Shown here: one piece after another, positions 40,400 through 51,521 of the stretch
How the letters are laid out: every line of letters begins with the position of its first letter
How positions within the stretch are numbered: position 1 is the first letter of the stretch
DNA from: Favolaschia claudopus
Lineage: Eukaryota; Basidiomycota; Agaricomycetes; Agaricales; Mycenaceae
Length of the DNA stretch: 64,000 bases
Direction: 5' to 3'
Assembly: GCA_037176885.1 (NCBI GenBank)
Contig: JAWWNJ010000018.1
Location: 1,426,001-1,490,000, forward strand
Notes under the pieces: model-generated
Database searches by the model: none
The model's input: the letters and a program-made list of their open reading frames with translations, nothing else
Told to the model about the DNA's origin: nothing
Program-made: the position numbers and the translations under genes

Positions 40400-41285
40400 C
40401 CCATGAATTTCACGCAGTTGATTCACCCAATCTTCACCTGAAGTTCACCAGAAAAGCCCATGAATTTCACGCAGAACTTGTGAATTTCACGGGGTTCAAT
40501 TCACCTAGTTGGACTAAGTGAATGGAACGTTTCATGGGGTTAATTCACGTAGTTTTCCATTGAATTTCACGGAATGATAGTTTCAATTCTCCTTCATTTA
40601 CCTGAGAATTCATTCATAAACTACGTGAAAATTCGATTGAAAGTCCGTGAAAAATCAATTGGGCCAATCTTGCTTTGACCAGACGTCGCTGGAATCCTAC
40701 TACATACTACAGTCGAAGCTGTCATAACCCATAGCCCTCGGTAGAGCGAAAAAGCTATGGGATTTGACAGATTTATGGGTTATCCCAGCCAAAAACCGGT
40801 CAAAAACCCCCAAAGATGTATTGGTTAAGGGAGATTATGGGTTATGAGAGCTATGGGTTATGACAGCTTCGACTGTACATTGCTTTACTATCTGTACTTT
40901 ACTACTGACTACTAGAATATATGACTTTACTTAGTTGCAATACAAATCACCGAACATATATTATATAGATTGAATTTCTTGATATAGGGTGAGCGCAACC
41001 AGTACTGATGACCGGAACCATGTACCTTGCTCGGAGCAACTCTGACCCCATGAATTTCACCCAGTTTGAGAGTGAATTTCAGAGAGTTCCACCTCGGCTA
41101 AAATTGCAATTTTTCAACGATTCCAGGCGACTTGATTCAACCAATTTTCAAGTGAATTTCACGTAGTTGAAATCCAGGTATTCCAAGCCAAATTCATGCA
41201 CTTTCATTCACCCAATAACAAGGTGATATTCACGTAGCTCAGCATGGCATACAGGAAGTACGTGAATCAGGTACCTGAATTTCAT
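40400..41285. repeat. Field of TGAATTTCACG-type motifs
   Basis: Variants of TGAATTTCACG and of its inverse (CGTGAAATTCA, AATTCACC) occur more than a dozen times at 40400-40680 and 41040-41285, in both orientations. They flank the MITE at 40710-40875. The arrangement suggests subterminal binding motifs of a DNA transposon whose exact ends I could not define. Confidence 0.6.
40710..40875. mobile_element. TA-flanked MITE, 166 bp, pogo-like ends
   Basis: Ends CAGTCGAAGCTGTCATAAC (about 26 bp) are flanked by TA (40708-40709, 40876-40877). CAGTCGA-type termini with TA targets are typical of the pogo/Tigger branch of Tc1/mariner. Confidence 0.85.
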
Positions 41286-42257
41286 AAGTAAGTAAGTGGC
41301 ACACGTGTGAGAACATTTACTGTGAGAACATTTACGCCCTGGGCGGCGGCGTGTCCCATGACGGGCCGGGATCCAGTTTTGCCAGAGGCGCTGCGCGTGT
41401 CCTTGGCGTGTCCCATGGAAATCCAAGGCCAGGGACACGCCGAGATGTCCGAAAGACAAGACGTGAGAGGCCCATGCTGATTGTCGCCGCTTGAGTGACG
41501 AGAGGTGACGAGAAAAGCGCGCAACGGTCTTGTTTGTGGAGATAAATTCGAAAAGCGGCGCATCAATGTGCGGGAAACACCGCCGCCGAGTCCTAGTACA
41601 ATACATGTTGTTTAACGGGCGTTGTTTGGTGCAGTATAGATTGAGAACGAAAGAAATCATTCGTGTTCGGACCGCGGAGCTTCGGAAACCGTTGACGAGG
41701 CCATTGACATAACATCACGGCTATGTCCGGTGCGTGTCCCAGCTCATTCCAACTAACTGTTGCTTTTCAAAGCGAAAACCAAAATTAGAGCCGAAACAGC
41801 GAGAATGGCTTCTGAGTCTGCCGCAGGGGTTTGCCCTTCTGCAGGCCGGAAAGAGCATGATTTTTTTTTTGCGCGACTGGGGATTTGGCCGCGGGAACGA
41901 TTACATAATAAGTGTGCTTAAGTAAGGTGCGGGGATCCCACGCTCTCTATCTTAGCCGGGCCCGAATTTGCAGTTTTCGAATCTTTTTCCCTGTTTTGCT
42001 TTTTATCTTTACAATGAGGCTGGTGGAATACTCTACTGACATCTAGCACCTCAAATCCACCAAAAACCTGCTCAGATGGCCAAGAGCGGTCAAAAATCCC
42101 CCCGTCCAAGACTTATTGCCATAACGAGTAGTGAGTAAGCAGCATCATGGTGCGAACTTCTTTTGGCATGATCACTCACGGCATTTGGCATGATCACTCA
42201 CGGCAAGGATTCAGTCAACTACAAGGTCAACTATTAGTCATTTTTTACCTTCACCAC
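41286..42257. other. Intergenic, two short tandem repeats
   Basis: GTGAGAACATTTAC is repeated in tandem at about 41307-41338, and TTGGCATGATCACTCACGGC at about 42164-42204, the latter about 55 bp upstream of the methyltransferase start and possibly in its promoter. No gene is recognised. Confidence 0.45.
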
Positions 42258-44870
42258 CATGCCCTCCAAAAGACCAAGATCACCGGAAGCGGCCTCCTCA
42301 AAAAAACAGCGCAAGAATGCCGATAGCCTGAGCATTACATCACGCCCAGGCTGATACCAATGGCGAAGTTTCTAAATGCCCCCTACAATGTTGTCGGAGA
42401 TGCCCCGCCGTGCCATCGAGTTCGGCCACCACCTCAAACTGCCCGCCACTATTTCAATCCCAAGGAAGTCATTCTGGACCAACCTCTGGATGAAAAGGGC
42501 TATTATAGACAGTGCCGTGTTGACGGAGTGTCATACACAGTGAGAATCATTCGCGCTCTTTCTTCTCGGGACGGGATATTTATCTGGACCACTTTGTAGG
42601 CCGGAGATGTGGTTTCAGTAGCCGCTGGCGAAGATGGTAGTATCCCTAAGCGCAGAAGAGGGAAAAATGCCCCCAAAAAGTTAGCTAAAGACAAAGACTG
42701 GCAAGTCGGTTGGAGTAGTAGCTCGCCAGCTGTCTAATGGAGGGCTAGGTTCTGTCAAATCGCATATTTCACTCACAACAGTGAACTGGCATCGAACTCT
42801 CCAGGACAGCCCAAAACGGCACATGTCCAATGGTTTGAAAAAGGCACATACGTCCTTGAACTCGGGCATATCACATGCTAATTTTGCACTAGCTCCGTCA
42901 ACTGCGCTAGCGGAGGCCGCCAGGGAGGACGAACTCTGCTTTCTTTCTTCTTGTGATGAAATTCCAGTGGAGTCCATCATAGGAAAGCACGCAGTCCAGT
43001 TTCTAAGCCCAGATCAAGAGCCTGGCTCTGAGTGTGATGGACGCTTTTTTTGCAGGTGCGAAGCAAGCAGCCAGGAAAGAACATGTTTCCTTAATATTTC
43101 AGATTAACATATGAAGGCGCTTTCACATTCACGGATCAATTCAGCATTCAAAGACGCCGTGAACTGTTGAATGAAGCTCCGTCTCACAAGCCGTGCCCTT
43201 GCTGCGCACTCAAATCAAAACTTGAGGCTATGAATACTCCCAATTTTGATGTGCCGGATAGTGCGCTCTATCAAGGATGTCGTTATCACCTATGGGACTT
43301 CGTATACATGGAGAGAAGTCTGGGTAACTGCGTTGATCCCGAAGGTTGCTTTGAATTGAATCAAATTATTGGCATCACTCCCCAACGACAACAGCTTCGC
43401 ATTCGTCGATTTCATCGCCACCCCGATCGATGACCCGGTTCGACTTCTACTTGGATTGCCCTAGTCGTTACATAATTCCAATGCTTTTTTCACAGAGGCG
43501 GCTTTGTCCCAGCTCTCAGCTCGAGTCTAGGAGAGTGGAGGATGTGCGTGGGCTTTTCTATATCATCGAGACTGAGTCGATGGAAGATCGTGTAAATTGG
43601 ACAAATTCTCACCCTGACCATTTTTACATGGATATCTTGCGTCAAACCCGTACAGGGGGGCATAGGATCTTTCAACCATCTTTTGCTGCACATTGCGCAG
43701 AAATCGAGCTAATCAACAAACGTCAAGCTCTATCTATGCTGGACCTGTGCTGCGGTACTACTTTTTTTTATTCTCTCTGACACATAAACTCAATCGCAAG
43801 CCAGGGGCTGGCGGACTCTCCCAAGGTTTCAGTAACACAAAGTTGTTCGACATTGCCTGTGCGGTCGACACCGATGAATCCGCAGTTGCATCATTCAAGT
43901 GCGCAACTCCTTTCCATTTGCTAGGAACTGGATACGGTATACGCAAGATTCCTTTTCTAACCACACATCTTAGCGCCAACCATCGCAACGCTGTCTGCGC
44001 TGACATCAACGAGTTTTTAAAGTTCTCCGCGAACCGAAAGTCTGGAAAATCACCCCAGTTCATGGAGAACGCAAATGGGGAAAGAATACCAAGTGCTTCG
44101 ATACCTCGGCTTACAAACCTAGGAATCCTGTGCGCAGGCAAGTACTTTCGAGATGTTCCGGAGAAGAACTAAGTCAAACCCAGGAACTCCATGCGGAAGC
44201 TTCAGTCGCTGTAATACATTCAAAGTTTGTCCTCAGTCCTTGGCTCCCAAACTCAATTTATTAACGACCATAGCACGACGACGACGTCAGGTACGAGTTT
44301 GAAAAAGAGCCTGAGACCGCTTTCATCAGTTCCGATATAGGAACTTTCTACCCTTAACAATGTTGAGTTTCGCAGATACATTCCTGCCCGCTTATGTTTT
44401 CTCGGAAAACGTAGTGGGTACGATTGACCACTCTGTTGAGGACTATCTCACAGGCTTGCCAATCAAAAGTGCTATGCTGAAAGCAATATGCCGTGGGCTC
44501 ATGGATATAGGGTACCAAGTGAGAATTGGCATTGTCAATGCTGCCCAACTCGGTAGCCCGCAGAATAGATATCGGGTGGTAGTGTTGGCCGCAAGGCGTG
44601 GTCTCATCCTTCCAGACCTGCCACTCCCAACACATGCGGCCCAGAGACCACCCAATTACACGGTGTCAATGACAGAAGAAAGCCTCCCATGTGCTGTGCG
44701 GCCGAGTACTTCTCTATCCCCGCATCCTGGTGTCACCATTCAAGATGCCATTGGAGATATGGTGGGTTGTAAAACGCTATAGAAATACTAACGTCGACAA
44801 AGCCTCCATTTCATTGGTAAGGGCCAGGAACGCATTTAATTATTGCTTACAGCTGAGAAATAGGAAGGTA
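42258..44870 (+). pseudogene. DNMT1-like cytosine-5 DNA methyltransferase, catalytic core open, 5' half damaged
   Basis: The product would methylate cytosine in nuclear DNA. The start MPSKRPRSPEAASSKKQRKN is NLS-like. A BAH-type region follows (VDGVSYT/AGDVVSVAAGED, then HAVQFLSPDQ). Catalytic motifs are in order: I DLCCG/AGGLSQGF, IV CAG/TPCGSFSR, a DDDVRNFLPLTMLSF block, VI FSENVVG, VIII QLGSPQNRYRVVVLAA, then IGDM/PPFHW. At least six short introns restore these motifs: 42540-42600, 43056-43102, 43755-43804, 43899-43973, 44138-44183 (GC-AG) and 44225-44273, 44291-44340. Damage: a frameshift after about 42350, further frame changes near 42700-42870, and TGA at 43430. Motif IV has PCG where PCQ is usual. 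Motifs IX and X are not securely found before the TIR element at 44871. Confidence 0.8.
44138..44183 (+). other. GC-AG intron in the methyltransferase (46 nt)
   Basis: The donor is G/GCAAGT, a typical GC-AG donor, and the acceptor is ACCCAG. Removal joins GILCAG to TPCGSFS, rebu ilding motif IV around the catalytic cysteine. Confidence 0.7.
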
Positions 44871-45237
44871 CAGTTGCGGCGAAATTAGATGCATTACCAT
44901 ATAGGGAAATTTCAAAGAAATCGACCTTGGGAGGGCTAGCCATGGATGTTTCGGGTAGATTGGCTACGGATACTCTACTACTGGGTGTCAGCATGGCTGA
45001 AGATGCTCGCAATCACAAGGGAAGGGTCAATTCGGTTCGCAATTGGCTGACTTCTATGATACGCATTGGACTGTTTCTGGCCAGAATGTCCTGCTTGAAA
45101 TGCTCATATACTCACTCAGGCATACTCTGAATGTCATGCAATACTTGGGGCTCTTGCTTTCGCGTCTTGGAAGCGACACCGCCCAAGACTGAGCGAGATT
45201 TCCATATATGGTAATGCATTTAATTTCGCCGCAACTG
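44871..45237. mobile_element. TA-flanked TIR element at the methyltransferase 3' end, 367 bp
   Basis: Ends CAGTTGCGGCGAAATTA (about 35 bp including ATGCATTACCATAT) are inverted and flanked by TA (44869-44870, 45238-45239). The interior is open on the plus strand and includes GLAMDVSGRLATDT and GRVNSVR, which weakly resemble the GRL and RVxSVRE phrases before DNMT motif IX. Either the element inserted in or carries the gene's 3' end, or the resemblance is chance. A solo end of the family is at 35137-35174. Confidence 0.65.
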
Positions 45238-45239
45238 TA

Positions 45240-46100
45240 GCCTCTAAGCATAGACTCTGTACTGCACTTGCAGTATCGCCCAAGTGGTGCTCCAGGTCTT
45301 CCCTCAAGGCAACAACCTGTAGCTGTCCAGGCCAGCCTGTATTGCTCCCGTCTGGCCTGCAGGGTATGTTGAGTGCATCCCTGGCGCTATAGAGCTAATG
45401 CTCCAGCAGCCGCTGAGTCTACGCATAGCATAGACTCTAGGGTACACACTCCATATACATCCCCTACAGCCCCCCACTTTTTCTTCTTGTAGTCTATGCG
45501 AAGGCAGCTCCGTGAGGCGGAGCAGCAGTAGCAGGATCTGCACGATGAAAAATTAACCCTCCATGTTTGTATGTTTCGGAAGGAAGAGAAAAAAAAAAAA
45601 ATTCGGGAGGAAATATGGGTGTTGCTGAGAAGTGGGAGAACACGGAGGCCAAAATTCGCATCCAGGGACAAGAGAAAGGCGAATGGGTGGTGATGTGCTG
45701 GGCTGAATGACGAAGGGAAATGGAATAGGAATAGCGGCAGACAAATGAAGAGTTGCTGGGAATATTGCATAATTGGCCAATGGGATTATAGCCAGAAATG
45801 GAGAGAGCATAGGAATGAGAGCGAGATGAAGGTGCAGGTGCAAAGAAAACATCGAGACATAGACCAGCAGCAGATCAACCGTACGGTTACCGCGCTCGGT
45901 CTTTGGAGGGTGAATATCAGATGAGTCGTCCCAAAGATGTTGTGTAATCGCGGCTTGGAAGTAACACCTGAACAAGTAGGCATCGGGGGAAGATGACGGT
46001 CGAGAGTTGAGACTTGGAATAACACTATATACTATGAGAATGGAACCTGGAAGACTACCGCGCGAACCGAAGTACAGCGCGGTAAGCGAGATGGGGAAGG
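45240..46100. other. No gene recognised
   Basis: A minus frame 45553-45975 is open and hydrophobic but has no clear start context, and a 13-A run near 45589 gives it a phenylalanine tract. I do not call it. Confidence 0.35.
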
Positions 46101-49100
46101 TGTAGAGATATAGCCCGGCGCAGCGAGAGCAGCTAATCGCGAAGACTTGCGCGTGTCATGCGCAGCGCTCCACAGCTGATATCGAGTGAGGAGAGATTGA
46201 AGCCGACCACAAGCAGGTCAACCCCGACGAGTTGCACAGATACTTCAAGGAAACATTGATGACAAGTCGAGAGTCGAGGACAAGGGTCAAGTAGCTCCAG
46301 AAGGAAACAAGAGACACGAACAGCGGGCGAAGATATTCTTCTCGCCCCTTCGTGTCGACGCCGGAAGGATGGACATGTAGACAAGCTGGAATAGCCTGTC
46401 GTACCGTCATGGGAGCGGTAACCTCTCCGTTGCGTTGTTGCTTCAAACCCTATCTCATCCCCCCAGCGACAGCGCAAGGAAGAAGAAAAATTTCGGAACA
46501 AGAAATCCAGCAACGCATTAAACGTGCTCGCTGACGAGCACCGGACGACGCGCCAAAATATGCACGCTGACGGAAAGAAAATCTTATAGGGTCGACGAGA
46601 ATACGGCGACAAATAGGAACGCGCAGCGTCCGGGGTAAAGCGGTGACCACGAGCAGCCTTGACGCTGTAGCGTCGGCGCTTCGTAGTCGTTGCCAATGCA
46701 GGGAGCTAAGAAATGCGCTATGTTGTCGGCGTGGCGCGTGTGTAAGGTGGAAGAAGAAGACAAGGAATTGAGGCTAACGGAAAGAGACGTCGTCGTCGAA
46801 ACTACTGATGATGAAAAGAGCAGAGGCTCTGAACCTCGGAATACTCTCACGCAAGACGAAAGTTGACTGACTACTAGCAGCCCTGACGACGTAGCGTCGG
46901 CGCTTCGTAGCAGTTGTTCGAGGCAGACAGATGTGATGCGTTGTCAGCGTGGCGAGGGTGCAAGATGCAAAGCGAACGCTCGAAAGTTCCGTTGATTTGA
47001 AACAACTTGAGCCCCCAAACAGCTGAATCCTCAGGAATCGGGGCCGGACCCGGCTACGCAGCGTAGCGAACGAGCGGGGATCGGTAGAGGGACAGAATGG
47101 AGAACTTGAAAATCGAAACAGGCTTCCAGGCGCGTCCTCGTGTCGTTGTGAGCTAGAGGGAAGTCGACGCGTTGACGAAGAAGCCGAGGCTGGACGTGAA
47201 ATCCATTCAAATAGGGTCTACAGATCGAAAAAAGCGCTCGAGGTTGGATGCGAGCGAGGTTTGTATCGTGCGTTTTTCTCGGAGGGAATGCGGGTGAGAG
47301 ATCGAGAGAGAAGCGAGGCGATAGAGAGGTCCACAGGCAGTCCTGACGGTATTCTAGAGCCGTCCGCGACATGAGCGAGGAGAGCAAAAGCGTCGTCTTC
47401 GGTGTGGATGCACGCCAGCAGTGGAGTTCGGTCATCGGCGCCGAAGCCCGATGTCTCTTTCTTGGTCACTTCCGCTTTGCTTCCGCTCAAATCAACGCGC
47501 CATGCCGCCCCCCAGAGCCCGTCTCGTCTCGGATTCCCCCGTCACGTCCAATTCACTCTCGCTGCCCCCCCAGTGCGGTTATCGAGCACTCACTAGCCGG
47601 AGGTACGCCGTCTGATGTGCTTCAATTTCTCCCTTCCGCTAACGTAGCTGAGGCAGAATCACACAAGATGGAGCTTCATGCGAGATTGCCAGCGCGGAAA
47701 GCAGGGCGGGGACAGGCGGGACTGCACAGCGGCTTGAAATGCCCTCCAGAGGCTTCTACCGTCAGGTAGGCGCGTCCTCCCTCATCTTCTTGAACAGCGG
47801 CTCGTTTTCTGGTGTGTTTGCCGCTTTCACCCCCCGTAACACGACATAGAGCGACATAGACAGAAGTCGCGCCGGAAACAGAGAGGCGGTTGGAGGAAGA
47901 TCGTCCGGAGGAGAACGCGCGAGGCGGGGTGTTTTCTGTGTGTTGTAGGATTCGTTGCAACCTCCCCTTCTGCGAACGCGGCTGAGGCAGATCCCTCTTT
48001 CCCCGGGTAATTGCCAGCGCAAAGGTAGAACGGGGTAGCTGGGCGTCCATCCACCAGCTCCGCACACATCCGCGTTTTCAATCCCGCCCCCCAATGTACA
48101 CGTTCAGTACGTCGTGCAATGTGTTTCAATCTCCTTGCCAACGCAGCTGAGGCCAATCACGAGGACTGCCAGCGCGCACGGCAGAATGGGTTAGACGAAG
48201 CCTCCCTCGACCCACTCTCGACCCATAGCGTCCTCTCGCGTGTTCAGTTCTGCCCCCCAACGTGACATTCCGGACGATTTGCGACGTCTCGTTGACTGTA
48301 CTGTGGCGATACGTCTTGTCGTGGTGCAGTTCAAACAGTACACCGTGCACGCAACCTATTCTCCAATGGTAATCTGTCTATGAGAACCAATAAACACCGT
48401 TTCTATTACAACTCATTCGTGCTCGAGCGTGAATCGTGCCCCCCAAACGCGTACGTTCGAAGAACGTAGGCGCAGCTAGATGCAAAGCATCAGCGCTTCC
48501 TCGTCCATCTGCTGCGGAGCCATCCATATCCACATCAATGTTCCAGGTTCCTCCAATCGCGGAAAGATGTCGACTACGGAGATTTACTTTCCTTCGATGG
48601 CGGCCGCGTCCGACGGCGCTCCCTCTCGCTTGAGCGCCAATGCCAGTTAAGACGGCCTGTAGGACTACATGCCGCCTACGAAGAGACCTCCGAAAAATCT
48701 CGGCAATCCGTGAAAACGTTGTAGTGCCTCATCGACTCCCAATACAGCAACGCGATGCATCAAGGCACTGGTATGACGCTTTCTAACCGTAGCAAGAGGA
48801 AACTCGTTGTACGAGAGCGTCCTAGAGCGAGGATCGCTCTTCACGTTGTGAAGCAGGTTGAAGTTACACGCTAAGCGGAGGGAGGTGCTCGACGGAGTAC
48901 GAGGTGGTGTTCGGAGAGGAACACACAAGACGGTAAATAGAGGTACGTCGCCAGCAGTCAACTGTGTTTGTCCGTCAATTCAACATAGTTCCCTCAGACA
49001 CGTAGATTCGAATCGACAGCGGCATGCAGCTGGACGGCGAGGCGTCAGCGCTTCCTCGTCTCATAGCCACTTCAAGCTCGCAGCTTTTGTTCGCCTCAAC

Positions 49101-49550
49101 GTTCAACGGTTTCCCAATCTCAGCAGTACAAAAAAGCAGTGCGTCATCGATTGTGGAGCGTGCTTCTCCTTGAATACGGCCGCGTCCAACGGCGCTCAAA
49201 CCAAATCCAGCGCTCAATCACACTCGGGAGACGAGCGTCAAGGTGGGTAAGTGCAGCCTGAGGGACTATACATGCTGTCTAAAAAGAGAGCTCCTCACAG
49301 TCTCAGCAGTTCAGGAAGGAATCCGAAGTGCGTCATAGACTGTCGCGATTGATGCTCAGTAACGAATGAACGCGTCCGAGCTTTGAGCAGGAACACGCCG
49401 TCGGGATAGTTGTGTTAACGAGAAGGTAGAAGGAAATCGGCGTGAAGACAAGTTGGAATGTTGTGTCAAGCCATGGTAACGTCTTCGTTGCGTTGTGGCT
49501 CCTATCCCATCTCAGCCCCCCAGCGACAGCGCAAGGAAGAATAGAGAGGT
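46100..49550. repeat. Degenerate repeat arrays, no certain gene
   Basis: Three kinds of repeated blocks are visible. TGTAGCGTCGGCGCTTCGTA-like units at about 46652-46692 and 46878-46917. A block with GCTGAGGC...TTGCCAGCGC at about 47630, 47970 and 48140, each associated with a CCCCCC-run phrase (GCCCCCCA) at about 47509, 47565, 48088, 48256 and 48438. A longer unit (CGTCAGCGCTTCCTCGTC ... GGCCGCGTCC) at about 48450-48680 and 49000-49290. The phrase CCCCCCAGCGACAGCGCAAG recurs at about 46460 and 49515. Open frames on both strands appear to be by-products of this structure. Confidence 0.55.
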
Positions 49551-49934
49551 TGCGCAAAAGCCATACGAGCCATCTGGTGGCTTTTGGCGTGTGCGCAGCC
49601 GATGGCTCCAATGGCTGCTGATCTTGGGCATTCTGTTCACAACTGCATCAAAACCATCCCTGCTTATCTAGATAAAGCCCGGTGATGAACTGCGGACCTT
49701 CATGACGGGCAATACCCAGACAGTGAGGGAGACACCACTCAAGCAGAGAAACTGTTGTTGATGCCATAAATTAACCGTGAATTCTGGTGATTTGGGGAAG
49801 CCCATGACAGCTACTACACACTGTGCGGATATGTTGCATACAATATAGGTATGATGCTTGAACGTCCAAGAATTAGGAGCCATATGCTGCGCACACGCCC
49901 AAAGCCATCTGGTGGCTCGTATGGCTTTTGCGCA
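49551..49934 (-). mobile_element. GCGCAAAAGCCAT element, copy 2
   Basis: Both ends are preserved: TGCGCAAAAGCCATACGAGC inverted at each side (about 50 bp with small differences). It pairs with 39598-39985. A target duplication is not clear. Confidence 0.8.
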
Positions 49935-51098
49935 AACAGGTTAATAAAAGATTCCAATTTACCCCCCAGCGCAGGCGACGGAAGGAGAGAAAGAAAAAAT
50001 CGGATTCAAAATCTCGACATCAGGAGTGCTTCTCACACTTTTGTGATCAACGACGACGGACTTGGAAGCCGGCAAGAACGAAGCTTGAAGCCAACGATTT
50101 GAACACGTCAAGATCCACCTACAAGAACAGCAGCAGCGACGCCGCGCTCGCTCTCGAAGGCAAAGGTATCGTCGCTTTTGATCCAATCTCCAGTCCTTCC
50201 GTAAGTACGCTTCGCTCTTCGCTTCACGCCGCCACTGACCCCTACAGAATCCAATTGGCCTACGCCGATTCAATTTCAGTAATATGCCTTATATGGTAAA
50301 TTCACGTGATCTTCCCACCGCCCAATTTGTTAGCTGTATCAAATTTATGTATTTTCGGACTCAACATCAGCATTTGAAGCGAAGAACCTTTATTTTGCAC
50401 ATTTCCACGTACCTGCACTGTGCAAAATTGATATCTCTCAGTGTCAGCAACCAATCTTCTGGACCAAACAACAGCATACACACTGACAGCCGAGGCTGCC
50501 GAGAGGCCCGAGCGGCGCTCAAACCCATCTGACGGTGACAATGGTAGCCAGAGTTGGATCTGAAGTACTGAATTGCTAAAATAAGGCTGTAGAGCAACGT
50601 ACATAGCATATATCTGCTTCATACAACCCTCAGAACCGAGTTACAAAAAATCATATGAAAGTTTTTTCTCGGGGCCCTTGGGACCGCCCTCCCCCCCTTC
50701 TATATAAGGAAATTTCTTATCTCGGAAGGCCCTTGCCTCTAGCTCCAAATACCGGATATGATGGTACCTACTCATGTGCATCGTCATGCAATTCCAACAG
50801 AACGAGTGGCCGCAATGGGGTCTGATGTTTTCAAATACTGGTTTAGTGTCCATAGTACTTCAAGTTATGTATATTGTGCCATCATTTATACTGCAGGATT
50901 GGTGAAAATTTCCAGACAAATAAGGAGTTGAGCATTTCTTCTGAGATGTCGATCGGTGATGCGATCGGTGATTTCGGACATGTTCAATGTCGGTGGTTCA
51001 ATCGGCGACTTTGAATGTAAACATAGTGAACTCTGTTGACAATGGACTCACTCCACTCTCAGTCTTATACTGTGCTCGATTGAAAGGATTGTAGAGGT
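49935..51098. other. No certain gene; possible RING fragment on minus
   Basis: On the minus strand 50853-50760 encodes RPHCGHSFCWNC, the central C/H spacing of a RING finger, but neither the first nor last cysteine pair is seen, so it is at most a relic. About 50641-50720 is the inverse of a piece at 27855-27950. Plus frames at 49928-50299 are not convincing. Confidence 0.4.
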
Positions 51099-51521
51099 GT
51101 GGTCCCTCCGATCGAGCTCATTGTTCTCAATCACGGCACCCGAACGAAAGAAGTGAAACCAAAACAGGGTGAGTTTCTCTTCATCCCTCTGTCTTCTCTA
51201 ACACCATGTCCGTCCATCCATACACCCCAGACGACCTGTGAGTGCGGTTCCTGGTTTATTCATCTACTTAATAAATTGCAAAACCAAAGGACGGGCAACA
51301 AATCAAATCTTGTCAAGCTTGTCCAGCGTCAAATCTCCAAATGGCCAGGCACCAAGTTCTCCCCGTCAAAGACGACCGTCCAGCAGATCAAGGATGCTCT
51401 TCTCGATTCAAAATGCGGTTTATCAACAGATCAGCCGCCAATTGCATCGCCCCACCCATCAAAACAAGGCGGCGCCGCCCCGACTCAAAAGGTCGAACAT
51501 CGTGGTGCATACACTTCTTGA
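51099..51521 (+). pseudogene. Unrecognised gene fragment with a likely intron
   Basis: The beginning (PPIELIVLNHGTRTKEVKPKQ) and the end (CGSWFIHLLNKLQNQ, KSNLVKLVQRQISKWPGTKF, TTVQQIKDALLDSKCGL) look protein-like. Between them, GTGAGTTTC...CACCCCAG at about 51169-51228 has good intron signals including a CTAAC branch-like site. The frame is open even if unspliced. I do not recognise the family; the K/Q-rich helical end suggests a DNA- or protein-binding part. Confidence 0.4.

Noticed and set aside
45553..45975. Hydrophobic 140-codon minus frame as membrane protein
   Set aside because: Its phenylalanine run comes from a poly-A stretch on the plus strand and the start has no support.
46133..47769. 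Several 90-190-codon frames on both strands
   Set aside because: They overlap one another over degenerate repeats and none matches a family.
50641..50853. RING-finger gene on the minus strand
   Set aside because: Only the central CGHSFCWNC part is present; the remaining cysteine pairs are missing, so no gene is called.
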